NCBI GenBank assembly: GCA_947561395.2
Contig: OX387186.1
Coordinates: 45,155,220 to 45,219,219, forward strand
Origin: Buxus sempervirens
Taxonomy: Eukaryota > Streptophyta > Magnoliopsida > Buxales > Buxaceae
Reading direction: 5' to 3'
DNA length: 64,000 nt
Shown here: piece after piece, positions 22,196-33,905 of the stretch
How the letters are laid out: every line of letters begins with the position of its first letter
Position numbering within the stretch: position 1 is the first letter of the stretch
Translations under genes and position numbers: made by a program
The notes under the pieces: model-generated
Seen by the model: only the letters and a program-made list of their open reading frames with translations
Told to the model about the DNA's origin: nothing
Database searches by the model: none

Positions 22196-24835
22196 TGTCA
22201 GCACCTCATTTTTGCACCCCGAAAAATGAAGAATAAAATAATAATTGAAAAAGTCAAATCCAAGGGATCAAAAAGTTGACTTTTTGATTGGGTGCAAATT
22301 GGCAACCAAACTTCATACCATTGGAAAGAGGACTTCAATACGATTCTAACGCAACTGAGTTTGCTCAAATCAGAGTCCGAATAAAGAAGTTATTGGCTGG
22401 TCAAATCTGGAAATAGCAGAAATCGGCTCTATGCAAAACTCCAAATTAGCTGCTCAATTGGATATCAGCAGAAAGAGCACATCGGAACGATTCCAACGCA
22501 ACTGAGTTTGCTGGAATCGGAGTCCCGGATAGAGAGATATGAGCAAAACTGACTCCGGGACGCGACTTTGCACTTCTGCTAAAAAACCCAAATTTGCTGC
22601 TAAATTCTAGCTCAGTGGATGGAGAATCTCGTACTGATTCCAACGTCACTAAATTTGTTAAAATCGGATATCAGATGAGCAAGTTATGAGCAGTCAAAGT
22701 TTGGGTAAAAACTGCACACATGGCAATAATTGAAGAAAGGAAAAAAAAAATAAAAAAATCTAACAATAAAAAATATTATATCTTAAAAATCTATTAATTA
22801 AATTAAATAAAAAATAAAAAAAATTAAAGACGCATGTGCGTCTAAAAAAAAATCAAAGAATAAAATAATAAAAAATCAAGTAATTAAAATAAATCAAAAT
22901 AAAATAAAATAAATGTAAATGTGACAACACATTCTCCCATGTGGAGAATGCTTTGAAGTTGAGTGTCGTTTTGAAATTGAGTTCCTTGGGAGGGTATAAA
23001 GCAACCCACGTGTCCCCAATATTTTATTTGGTAACAAGTAAAAAATCAAATTAAAATTCAGATTTAGTCACCTTTTTCCTCTATAAATAGGGGGTTCTCC
23101 TTCCCCCCATTCCAAGGAGAATTCTCTCCCACTCCCCCTCCATTTTCTTCTCCCCTCTCATCCCCACTTACTTTGTCCGAAACCAGCAACCCCCTTGTCC
23201 ATTGTTTTCACTTTAAGACCCTTTTTATTCCCATATTACCCTCTTAACCATTCCCTTTTCAACCTCCCTACTTTTAACCCCTTGGAGACCAACAAGACAT
23301 CATTTTTTGAACCAAAAGAAACACTCTTAGGTGCTGTCCATTTCCATTTGAAGACCTCCATCAGTTCATAAGAGGAAGTAATATGAGTGTAAGTGTATTT
23401 GATATACTTTACCCCACATACAAAAATTTCTAGAAGTATATTTCTTTGTTAACTCTTGGTTTTATTTCTTGTTGACCTTCTAACCACCTTTGTCTCTCTT
23501 TGGCATGATATGGGAGTTCCCATGGTAAAGGGGAACTCCCTACACAATAAGATGGGAGGATAGTGCGAGGTAAAAGTAAATAGAAAGATGGAGATGTTCT
23601 TGATTTCATCACATTATGTCAATTTATTAAGGAGGAGTTTGTCCTCCTCAAAGAACTTTTGTACCCCTTAATATCCTCTCCCTCATCCCCTTCACTTACT
23701 CATTTCTAGGTATATTTATCATTCTCCTTTTATAATCATGCATATAGATAGTAAAGTTATCACATACACACATGCACAATTTTATCTCATTTTTATTTAC
23801 TTTTTTTTTACAAAAAAAGAAAAAGAAAAGAAAGAGCACTACACACACTTATTCATGGCATTTTAGAAGTTTATTCAAAAATTTATTTTGCTTTCTTTCT
23901 TTAGATATTTGTATTAAACTTTTTTTTTTGTTTTCAATTCACAAGTAGATATACTTTTATATAAAGTATATTTTCATTTGTACAAAATAAGATTTTTTTT
24001 TTTACTTAGAATTTCTCCTTTAGTGAAGAAACTTCACATGCACATATTCATTTGTAATGCTTTAGATTTGTTTTAATTGGCTCTTTCCCATTATAAACAC
24101 ATGTATAGGATTTCGTCTTTACTTTGCTCACTAGCACACACTTTTGGATTATCTTTAGTATTTTAACTCGCTTTCTAAAACATGTTTTGGTTATCTAGTA
24201 GGCTCATTCCATTTATTGGTTTTAAATGTTTTATGTCATCATTCCTATGCATGACCATACGAGTATATCTATAAGAAGTTCACTAATTGGGTTAAGGCAC
24301 GATAAAAATAAGTTATTGAAGCCAAATAGGAGAATTTGTACCACTGTGAGTTCTCTCTGAAACTCACATCAACTTACCCCAAAATAAATAACCAAAATAA
24401 GGGTTACCCAATAACCCTAATGGGTCATGGGCTTGGCTTAAGCCCAACTTGGCAGCCAATGGGCCTTCCAACGGGGCCCACATCCGACCCACTTCGATTA
24501 AATGGTTAAAAATATAAAAAATGAATAAAAGGGACTTACACCTGCAAAGGTCCCTACCAGACTTAATTTGATACATGCTGGGCTAGGATTAGGGTGAGAC
24601 TGAGTTGACTCGAACCAGGAAAGTCCAAGGGACCTGTCAAACCGACGGGGCGGACCGGGGTGTTTTCGAACTTCTCTGGACCGTAACCGAGAACTTAACC
24701 GGAATCTCAAACCGCAGACCAATATGAAAACCTAGGAATCCCAGGTGTCTGCCTGCACCCCATCAGGCAGTGGCGACTTCTAAATTCCCGAGGCACGCAC
24801 TCTCTCGTGCACCTCCGTGCGGCGACATGCGCACA
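22196..24835 (+). mobile_element. LTR of family Y (solo LTR), nested in the family X LTR
   Basis: The 2640-bp element starts TGTCAGCACCTCATTTTTGC, ends CGACATGCGCACA and is flanked by the 5-bp duplication CCTAC (22191-22195, 24836-24840). It has a TATAAATAG box at 23092-23100 followed by a CT-rich leader. Three spaced copies of CGATTC(T/C)AACGCAACTGAG-like sequence lie at 22341, 22498 and 22635. The end region carries CAGGCAGTGGCGACTTC. It has no protein frame. Confidence 0.87.
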
Positions 24836-25470
24836 CCTACACAGACACTTTATACTGAGATTTGTATGGTTATAATGAATTGCTTTTTCGTATGATTTGG
24901 ATAGGGTTTGATCGTATGATATATTAGCATGTTTCTTTGTTATTTGAAAGTTGCACAAACTGTTTCTTATCATGCATTGTACTACTTACTGGGACGTTAG
25001 TCTCACACGTATTTTGTTTTTATCGGTTTTGTTTCTAGATCCCGCTTGTGAGTTGTGTATCAGGGCAGATTTTCAGGATGGTTCACAGTATAGGCCAGAG
25101 GATTATCTCCACCCTATGTAAGATTTCTGTTTATGTCACTTTTGATCACTTTTTGGGTTAGATACGATGTATATTTTGGATTGATGGTTTAAGTTTATGG
25201 TTGTTCATACTTTGAGAGAAAGATATTGTGAATTACTAGTCACCCTTTTTATAGATGATCTATATACTTTTGGTGCACTAGCTTGTATCCAGGTGTTAGT
25301 ATTTTTATTCGATAGTTTATACCCGTACACAACATATCTTATGCACTCTGATGAATTGTCTTATAATGCCATGTCTCTGTGTATTAGGTTGTTGTGGGCC
25401 CATAAGTAGTGCCCAGGAGACGGGTTGGTGCCGTGATAGGGCAGACCCGGATTCGAGGCGCTACATCTAT

Positions 25471-27639
25471 GATCCATTCATCCAACAAAGTGGAAGGGGC
25501 TAATGTCAAGTCAATTTATTGAAAAGTTGTTCACGCCACTCAGTTTAGGGGGGAAATTCCTTTTGAAAGAATTGGACGCAAGCTTCTTGTAGATATTCAC
25601 GAGTTCTTCAATAGGATAGAAATATTATAACTTTTACCTCAGAGGAAAAAATTCCTTTTGAAAGAATTGGACGGAAGCTTCTTGGATGCAAACTTTTCAA
25701 ATATTCCTTTTGAAAAGTTGTTCAAGCCACTCAGTTTAAGGGAAAATTCATTTTCAACATGTTCATGTAGCATTTTTAGTTTCATGAGATTGACAATACT
25801 TGTAAGCTGAATTGTTTTAATGATCTCTTATCGATATGATTTTTTTGAATTTCTGAGACCCTTAGCTATATTGCACTTGTACGCTTGGTGCTATTTTCAG
25901 TTATTTTAACACAAAAATTGAGGAAAATCAACGAATGAAACTGAGGATGGCTTTGTTTTGAATCGTTGTAAAAATATATTGTCAATCTCATGAAACTTAG
26001 GTTATGGATGGCTACAATAGGCATAATTGAAAGCTACCCAAAGGTTCCCCTAAGACTGTGATTATGACTAATTTGCTCTTTGGATCCTTGTTTTGATTTC
26101 TTCTCATCCTTTCTCGTATCCAGCATATGTATAAATCTTTGATTCTAGGTCTTGTTTTTTAAATTTTTTTGTACAACAAAATTATGATCGATATCTCTAA
26201 TAAACTAAAGAAGCTTTGATGTTATGTAAGACATGTAACTATTAGACTAAGGTAGCTAGCTGCCATGGAAAGGGGTTTTAGATTAGATTGGCCTTCTCAA
26301 CCATGGTTCATGATAATGCTCATCATGTGTTGTACATGAAAATTTTGATCTTAATTTTATAATAGTTTTGCAAGTATATTTAAGATAATTAGAATGCATA
26401 TAAATTTTATAATTCAACAAATTTACATAGATTATACTACCAAAATAATTTATTTTACTGCTTTTATAATTATATCAATATTAAGAAGTATTTATCATAT
26501 TTTTTTTCAAATTTTGATCCTCTTGTAGGCTTAAACTTTTTGCAGTAGTCAACAATGCTAAAACCAGTGACCATTTTTACAAAAAAAAATTTTAGATTAT
26601 TAAAAGAGTTTTATTTTATTAGAGAGTTTCAGTTTGAAATATTTAAGAGAATTTTAGAATTAGAAACATTTAATGAAATTAATATATAGTTTTTAGTAGA
26701 TTACTAATTGTTTTTTGAAAATGTTTTAGATGTTTACTATTGCTTTTCGGTCTTTCTATATGTAGAATTTATTTTATCTGCTTAGGATTTAAAAATAAGC
26801 ATACATAAATATCTTTAGTGTGATATGTTGACAATTTGAGTTAGCATATTTACTATGATCAAAGAATATTATTTAATGTTGATATGTTTTAGAAGATTCA
26901 AATTTAATGCCTTTTGATAATCTAAATAATTTCCTTAATGATAATAGCACATTTTTTATGTTTGAAATCAATTGCTACTAAACTAAAGGTATTCTTTGAC
27001 TGTTCCAAGACAGAAATTTTGCTGATATTAATGTAGTTTTGATAATGGTCTTTATTGGTGTATAATATTTTGATCTAATGAGCAAATTTCATTTCTTCAA
27101 TTGCACCATTCATGCTTACTACTTAGTACTATTCTTCAATACCTAAAATGTTGTATGCATATTTGAATAGATTGTATTTCTCAGAGTTAAATGGTTTTGT
27201 CATATTTTATATATTTGTTAGTTATTTTATTGTTGATTGTAGGATTTGAAAAAAAAAATTTCTTATAATTTGCATCACCGTTTGATAAGAGGTAAACACC
27301 ATGGCTAGTAAAGTTGACCATGTGCTGAAAAGGCTATAAGGCAACGGCCGAAACACCACAGCCTTAACCAAGTACTGTTGACTAGTCTTATGACTGCAAG
27401 GTATATTTTGTTAAGGTAACCTTTATTATCAGGTCCTATTTAGTGACCCCCATGCATGCAACCATGAAAATAAAAAATGAGTTCAACAATCAGAGATTTG
27501 ATGTGAGTTTTGTATCAAAACAAAGAGCAAAAAGGAAATGGATATTGGGGAGGACATGTTGCCTGGATCGATTGATGTTATTGAGGACACCGTCAATGAG
27601 GACATTGATGGTTTGTAAGAATTAACACAGACTGATTAA
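25471..27639 (+). other. MULE interior, AT-rich non-coding
   Basis: This lies between the family X insertion and the FAR1-like transposase. A phrase with GAAAAGTTGTTCA(C/A)GCCACTCAGTTTA occurs twice (near 25525 and 25705) and CCTTTTGAAAGAATTGGACG also occurs twice. No gene or RNA is recognised in the rest, which is AT-rich. Confidence 0.4.
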
Positions 27640-29224
27640 TTACCAAAGATTGGGATGGTATTTGATTCCATTGACGTTGCAAACTAGTTTTATAATGAGT
27701 ATGTAATAAGAACTAGATTTGGAACAAGAAAAGACATATATCATAGGAGTTAACGTACGGGATTAATCAAAGATAGGGTTTTTCGTTGCACAAAGGAAGG
27801 TTATCGTTGCAAGATAAAATGGTTGTAAAGCATCGTGCATAGACAAGGACTGGGTGCAAGACACGAATAAAAATCATAATAGATGCGAGTGGAAAATATA
27901 AGATTACACATTTTGAAGATACGCATAATCATGAGTTGCTTTTGCCAAGCATGGTCCATATGTTGCCAAGCATGGCCCATGCTGCTAAAATTGATATAGC
28001 AAATTCGACAGGGATACAACCCAAGAGAACTATTGAAATGATGAGAAGGGAAATAGGTGGCATTGATTGCCTAGGGTTCATGTAAGTAGACTGTCATAAT
28101 TATTTGCGATCTAAACATATGATGGCCATGCAAAAGGGAGATGCAGGAGCCTTATTGGAATACTTTGAGAAAAACAATCAGAAGATGCATCATTTTTCTA
28201 TGCCATTTAGCTAGATAATGAAGATCGGATTAGTAACATATTTTGGGCTGATAGCATATTATAGTTACTTTGGTGACGTGGTCTGTTTCGACACCACATA
28301 TAGAACAAAGAAGGAAGGTAGACCATTTTGGCTATTTGTTGGTTTTAATCATCTTCGACAAACAAAAATCTTTGGAATTGCCTTATTATATGTGTGCGCG
28401 CATCCGAAACGCGGGGGTCGCACATCTGGCTCGAGGCGCACGCAAGTGCGGGCCTTCTATTTTGGGAAATTTGGTGCTTTAGAGTCGCCACTGCCTGATG
28501 GGGTGTAGGCAAACACTGGGGTGTCTAAATTGGTCTATTAGGCGGTCTGCAGCTTGAGATTCTGTGTAAGCTCTCGGTTACGGTTCGGGGAAGTCCGTAG
28601 ACACCCCGGTTCGCCCCGTCGGGTGATGGGTCCTACGGGTTTTCCTGGTTTAGAGTCAACTTTATTTTGGTCTACTCACCCAATTCCTACTCAGATTTGC
28701 AATCCTTTTTGTTAAGCCTGTGTGGGGACCACTTGAGAGGTGTGGGTCCCTTTTTTTATTTGAATTTTATCTTTGTTATTTCAAGGTGATGTGGGTCTGG
28801 GGTGGGACCCATTGGAAGGCCCACAGGATGCCAAGTTAGGCTTTAGGGAAAGCCTAAGTCCCGTTTGGGGATTACGTTGGATAACCCCTTTTCGGAATTG
28901 GTTATTTGGTTTGGATGTGATTTAAACATGCAAAACTATTTAATTGGTTATGATTTTTAAAAGAGACCTATTGGGCTTGGAACAGGCTCAAAGGATTTAT
29001 TCAAATTGCTTTGGGGCCCACCATTCGAATGGGCTTGGTTGGAGCAAGGCGGGTGTGGGCCCCGTTGGAAGGCCCACAAGGGGGTCTTATTGGGCCCGGG
29101 TCGGCCCAAGTCTCAAGAGAGGGCCTCTGGTTGCCCAGAGGCCAAAGGGGATTGGGATTTTCGGATTAGATTGAATTAAAATTCCTTAATCCCAAAAAAA
29201 ATTCAGACTTTTCACTTCTTTGTG

Positions 29225-29290
29225 TGCTGCCCGCACTTTAGGTGCGAGCAGGCCTTGTCCGCCCTGTGTATACGGGCAAGACCCAGAGAG
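29225..29290. repeat. GC-rich word block, downstream position
   Basis: GCCCGCACTTTAGGTGCGAGC and GTCCGCCCTGTGTATACGGGC are short imperfect palindromes. In sense they lie downstream of the TATA box, the same relative place as 12968-13214 in the sister copy. Confidence 0.45.
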
Positions 29291-30391
29291 CCAGAGAAGC
29301 CAATTTTTTGGGGGGAGTCGGGCTTGTGGGTCTTAGATCACTCGTGGGTTCCTATGTGGACCCATAGTGGCTTGCCATTCTCCATTTTTAGCTAAAACTC
29401 CAATTTTCTATGTTTTTTCCGAAGAGGAAAGAGGGGGAAGGCTTGGGGCCTCTCCCTCTCTGATTTGAGTTAGAACTCAAGTCAAACAGGGACCTCAAGT
29501 GTCCCTGTTTGGGTGATAGAAGCGCTCTTCCTTCCTCCATGGGGAGAAGCAAGGAAGTGACCCGGTTGGTCTTGGCTTCGGTCTAGGTGGCCAAACCATG
29601 CATATATGCAACAAGCAAGCAACCCATACAAAGTAATCAGCTCAAAGGAGAAGACATCAAGCCATAAGAACAAGCCAAGATGGACTAAAGTGTGGGTGCA
29701 TGCATGAAAGGTGTGCACTTGATAGGGTGATCAAAATTGGAAGAGTCCTAACATGCTTTCAAGCATCATTTTATCCATGCCAAGTTAACCTAACATGATC
29801 TCACATGACATTTACTCCATACGAAAAAGTATCTATCATGCTTTCCGATAACCCATGCAAGCATGCAATTGTATTATCATTTTCACACATTATCATGGCA
29901 AGCACACGAAGTGTTAGAAAATCATCTCAAAAAGCAAGCAAAGGAAGGGAAAATGGGGGCTTAATGGGTACATGAGATATAAAGAGGAGAACATGCTCTC
30001 CTTTCATCAAATGAAATAAAACAACAATAACAAAGAAAAAGAGACCTTGAAAGCAACTTTTGGTGGTGTTGATCTGGACTCTCCCTCTCTTGTTGAACTT
30101 AAACACCTCCCCTCACCGTGGGAGCTCGTTCACATGACCAAAAGGCGAAGGAAATGAAGAGAAGAAAGAGGGAAAGAGAGGAGAGCCATAACATAGCATG
30201 GGAGAATCATGTAACACCTAAGATGCTCCATTTCCAATAAATCTCATATATGTTAAATACAATGTACCAAGGGAGCTTACCTTGGGGTATTCGTCCTTCT
30301 TGGAGATGTGTGGGAGACCCCTTAAAGAATGGACAACACTTGGAGCACTTCCTTTGAACTTCAAAGCACCTTCTTAAGTTCTTTCCTTGGT

Positions 30392-30396
30392 TGAGA
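30392..30396. repeat. Left target duplication of the TRIM
   Basis: TGAGA, repeated at 30866-30870 directly after the right LTR. Confidence 0.85.
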
Positions 30397-30550
30397 TGTG
30401 ATATCCCGATCCCACATTCGAAACGAATGAATACTCGGTATGATATAAGAGTCAAGGAGAACACTCTAACTAGTGAGGTGCCTTTTGAGGACAAAACTGT
30501 GCGGGCTTAGGCCCAAAGTGGACAATACCTCGCTGGGTTGGGTCATTACA
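30397..30550 (+). repeat. Left LTR of the TRIM
   Basis: 154 bp, beginning TGTGATATCCCGATCC and ending GGGTCATTACA. Confidence 0.95.
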
Positions 30551-30711
30551 AATGGTATCAAAGATAGATTCGGGTCCAGTAGTCCGTGGCTGGTGTGGGT
30601 CCTGGAGTTGCCCGGGAAAGGTGGTTGGACCGATGAGGGCGGGCCCATGAGGGGTTGGCAGGCTTCTAGGTGGTCACTGCACGGGGACGTGGAGCCCTGA
30701 GGGGAGGATAT

Positions 30712-30865
30712 TGTGATGTCCTGATCCTACATTGGAAACGGATGAATACCTGGTATGGTATAAGAGTCAAGGAGAATACTCTAACTAGCGAAGCACCTTT
30801 TGAAGACAAAACCGTGCGGGCTTAGGCCCAAAGCGGACAATACCTCGCCGGGTTGGGTTGTTACA
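30712..30865 (+). repeat. Right LTR of the TRIM
   Basis: 154 bp, beginning TGTGATGTCCTGATCC and ending GGGTTGTTACA, followed by the duplication TGAGA at 30866-30870. Confidence 0.95.
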
Positions 30866-31049
30866 TGAGACCATGAAGATAAGGTAGGGAGGAGGTTTAA
30901 GAGTGTTTAGGATGGGTTGGAGGTCTTGGGAGTGAAAGAGAAGGAGTAGAGAGAAGTTTCGGACAGGGGGAAGAGGGGGAGCAAAGCCAGGAACCCCAAA
31001 AAACCAACCCCCTACACTGAGGTGCAAGGCCCCTTTTATAGAGAAAAAA

Positions 31050-31385
31050 CAGGCCGAATCCGCACAGAGTGTGTGGATTGGCCTAATCCGCATTTAAAGT
31101 GTGAACAAGCTTGGTTCGCATTTAAAGTGCAGACAAACATGTCCTTCCCACAATGAGTCAAAATCTGCCACGTGGCGATTCGCACAGAGGATAAGATTTT
31201 TGGAAATATTTTCTGCCAGCATATGAAGTGCAGGCAAGACAAATTTAGTTCATTTTTGCTCCATCCGCACAGTAAGTGCAGATTTTGAGATTTCCTAGAT
31301 TCTGGATAAGGTTTTGGATAAGATTTCGCCCACACATGATGTGCGGACAGGGCACATCTGCACATAATGTGCGGACACGGACTTT
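31050..31385. repeat. Inverted-word block CCGCAC/GTGCGG upstream of the TATA box
   Basis: Short palindromes repeat: AATCC(G)CAC/GTG(T)GGATT at 31057-31079, CGCATTTAAAGTG twice near 31090-31130, CCGCACAGTAAGTGCAG near 31266, CCACACATGATGTGCGG near 31329 and CTGCACATAATGTGCGG near 31358. In sense they lie just upstream of this LTR's TATA box at 31031-31043. Confidence 0.65.
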
Positions 31386-31766
31386 CTCTCTCTTGTTTTG
31401 ATTGATTGATGTGACGGGATCCTCTCTTAATGAGAGAATCGGGATTTTTTATTTAATTTATTTTATAAAATCAAGATATTTTATGAAAAATGATTATTTT
31501 ATTCAAGATATTTTTGAGAAAATAATATTATATTCAAGATATTTTATCTCTCCTGTCCTTTCATCCTTTCTCTGCATTTTTGCCACGTGGGCAGTTTTCT
31601 GCCTTTCGACATTAGGGTTTGACTTGCCCATAACTTCCTCATCCGGGCCCCGATTCTGGCAAACTCAGTTGCATTGGAACCGTGTCGGAATTCTCTATCC
31701 ATGAGGAGTGAACATGATATCCAATTCGCACCTGATCAAAAAGTCAACTTCTGTCCCCTTAGGGTT

Positions 31767-33503
31767 TGTAGACACCCCAAATTACACTGTATAAAATGAT
31801 GAATAAATTGGCCGAAAACATAAAAAACAATTTTTTCTTTCTAACCGAAATCAAAATTCGGATGAAAGCTCTTCTCACTGTATCCGAAAATAGTTTTCGG
31901 ACACAAACAATTTTCAATGTATCCGAAATATTAGTTCGGATACAAAGAATATTGTTTGTATCCGACCTGTGTTGTCGAATACAAATGTTTTGTTCAAAAT
32001 CGGAATATCCCGCAAGTTGTCACTTATTTACTTTTATACCTCTATCTGGAAGGTGGGAATTCCCCAAAGTAGCCTCTGAGATTAGCCAAATTCCTCCAAG
32101 TCCATGCCTTAGGGTTAAGTTGGAAGGTTTTAGACACATTTTTGTGTCTACCTTTGTGACCAACCATGCCCTTGAGTTTTCCTATAAATAGAGGGCCTCA
32201 CCTCAAGTAAATGGCTGAGAATTGAAGCTAGAAGAGCTCTAAGTGAAGAAGGGAACCTTGCCTCTCTGCTTTCTCAAATCCAGGTAAGTCTCTCTTCCTT
32301 TTTCTTTTCTGTTTTTAAATTATAGGATTATTCTGTTCTTCTACTTTTTCTGTAGAATAAGGCCTGTGTATGGTTGTAACTCCAAACCTAAATCCAAGTA
32401 CCTCAAGCATCTTCTCTAGCCGTAAAACGTGAAGAGAGATCTAGGGGAAAGGAGGACAGGAATGGATCCGTAGGGTAAACCCCCATGTGTTGTAATCTTA
32501 GATATGTGTCGGTTAATACTCTGTTCATGTTATGTGATTGTTTATTTCTGAAATATGGAGGAATATCATGGATTTATGCTGTTCATAGCATTAGATCTCC
32601 TTTTCCTCCTAGATATTGGTTTTCTACACAACTACACCCACCATATTGTTTTCTTTCTTTTGGTTATTATTAGGCTAGGATTTTGGATCTACCATGATCA
32701 ATATGGTAGATTTGAAATTAGAAGCCTTAAAGTAACCTCTAGGGTTTCATGATATAATTTTTGAGTTGTTTTAATCTTTGAGAGAAGATCCTATGGTCTA
32801 AACTCTTCCTTTTTGATTTTTTTTTATCAACATGGGTGTATTTAGTTTAGATCTTTCAATTAATGAGAGATTTGGACCAGATCTGTACCCTAGATTGTTC
32901 AGGTTTAATTCCACAATATTTTGTTAAAAGATTTTTAAATTTTATTATGTAGTTCCAAGATTTCAAGGATTTAACTTAAAACTAGTTTTTCAAGTTTTTA
33001 CTTTAGGTTTGTTTTCTTTATCTTGATTTTACTCAATCATGAAACCCTAGAAATGGTGTATTCATAGGAAGGATCCAGAATTAATTGGATCATTCATATG
33101 GAAAAAGCCATACATCTTTTATTCTTTTTTCTTTTACTTTTGATTTGGTTTTTATTAGCAAGCCTTTTTCAAAACATGAATAATACTTGACAACCATCTC
33201 GTGTGGATGAATGGGGGTGCCTAACAACTTCCCTATTCATAACTTAACCTCCTTACCCATCTCTGGATTTTTTTTAAAGTAGAGTTGTTTTTACTCTAGT
33301 TTTGCCCTTTTGTATTTTATTTGATTATTTTGGTGTCCATTCACACCCTAAAAAAGAATGGTGGCGACTCCTTGATTTTATTGAGCCCGTGTGATGATTA
33401 GGAAGTCATTTAGGTGATTTTCCATGTCTCATAGGGTTTGAATTTTTTGTTGTTTTGCTGTCTTTTAGCACACTTTAGAGTGATCAAAATTTGGGTGCTT
33501 ACA
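31767..33503 (+). mobile_element. LTR of the TGTAGACAC type, right half of the composite
   Basis: 1737 bp running TGTAGACACCCC...GGGTGCTTACA. It matches the outer LTR at 2221-17457 in start, TATA box (TATAAATA at 32183-32190), the CTAGCCGTAAAACGTGAAGAG and AGGGGAAAGGA phrases after the leader, and the TGGTGGCGACTCC phrase near the end. It has no protein frame. Confidence 0.78.
31843..31982. repeat. Four regularly spaced ATCCGAA/TTCGGAT hairpins
   Basis: Inverted pairs start near 31843, 31880, 31919 and 31958, about 37-39 bp apart. The third has perfect 9-bp arms GTATCCGAA/TTCGGATAC; the fourth has GTATCCGAC with a one-base mismatch in the other arm. They lie upstream of the TATA box at 32183. 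Confidence 0.8.
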
Positions 33504-33905
33504 ATATGATGAAAGTACTCTGACTTTTTGTTGGTTATTTGAAAGCTTCATAAGACCTATGTTTGGTAAGAGGCCAAAGACAATTCTCACTGATCATGAC
33601 CAAGCTATGATGAGTGCAATAGCTTTGGTGCTACTAGATACATACCATCGATTCTGTGTTTGGCACATATTCAAAAATACTGCAAAACATCTTAGCGATG
33701 TCTTTAACTGTGTCTTTAATCGTGAGAGATCGTTTGCAAAAGATTTAGTAGATGTTTTTATGAGTATGAAGACGAGAATGAATTCATAGAAGCATGGAAT
33801 ACAATGATTAGCAAGTATGATCTGTCCTTGAATAGATGGTTGAAAGCAAAGTTTGAGAAAAAAAGAGAAATGGGCTCTATCTTTGAGCAGATAGTTAAGA
33901 GGTGA

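Larger units (their letters stand above)
18468..25465 (+). mobile_element. LTR element of family X inserted in the MULE
   Basis: The element starts TGTGAGACCCCG at 18468, ends CGAGGCGCTACA at 25465 and is flanked by the 5-bp duplication TCTAT (18463-18467, 25466-25470). Without the nested LTR at 22196-24835 it measures about 4.35 kb. Its ends match the minus-strand copy 3063-15531 (GGATTATTAAACTAATTAA near the start, TGATAGGGCAGACCCGG near the end). No retroelement protein is encoded; the short open frames inside lack homology. A GT-rich stretch with GTGTGGGATCGG units lies near 21910-22010. Confidence 0.85.
30397..30865 (+). mobile_element. Complete TRIM retrotransposon, 469 bp
   Basis: Two 154-bp LTRs (30397-30550 and 30712-30865) run TGTGAT...TTACA. 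Right after the left LTR is a primer binding site TGGTATCAAAGA (30553-30564), close to the TGGTATCAGAGC that pairs with initiator methionine tRNA. A purine tract AGGGGAGGATA (30700-30710) precedes the right LTR. The duplication TGAGA flanks the element. The LTR contains GGCCCAAAG(T/C)GGACAATACCT, the hallmark of a TRIM family widespread in dicots. The two LTRs differ at 19 of 154 positions by my alignment, 18 of them transitions. It encodes nothing. Confidence 0.95.
28393..31766 (-). mobile_element. Family Y LTR, minus sense, 5'-truncated
   Basis: Compared in sense with the copy at 11843-14874 it lacks roughly the first 64 bp, beginning at AACCCTAAGGGGACAGAAG. It keeps the GCAACTGAGTTTGCC block (near 31655, one copy), a TATA box CTCTATAAAAGG (31031-31043, minus), and the GGCAGTGGCGACTC and GCGCGCACA end. 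About 2.9 kb remain after removing the TRIM. Confidence 0.75.
28393..33503. mobile_element. Head-to-head LTR composite inserted in the transposase
   Basis: The insertion starts TGTGCGCGC and ends GGTGCTTACA, with the 5-bp duplication ATATG on both sides (28388-28392, 33504-33508). It consists of a minus-sense family Y LTR (28393-31766) abutting a plus-sense LTR (31767-33503), so both outer edges are LTR 3' ends and the two 5' starts meet in the middle. No internal domain lies between them. A TRIM element sits inside the left part. Confidence 0.75.
27640..33905 (+). pseudogene. FAR1/FRS-like MULE transposase, broken and interrupted
   Basis: Three blocks of a FAR1-related transposase are readable across frameshifts and stops. 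At about 27645-27790 is the FAR1 DNA-binding region (KIGMVFDSIDVAN, FYNEYVIRTRFG, then VFRCTKEGYR). At 27840-28080 follows TRIKIIIDASGKYKITHFED with a THNHEL histidine pair. From 28218 comes the MULE DDE core: [20 protein letters not shown] and IFGIALLY. The core is cut at 28392 by the insertion 28393-33503 and resumes at 33509 exactly in frame: DEST, then CWLFESFIRP, FGKRPKTILTDHDQAM and FCVWHIFKNTAKHL. It ends near 33905 with no SWIM finger seen. It is the remains of the transposase of the enclosing element. Confidence 0.85.

Noticed and set aside
31843..31982. CRISPR-like array
   Set aside because: The spacing is regular but the units are inverted words in a plant LTR, with no repeat-spacer identity and no cas genes.
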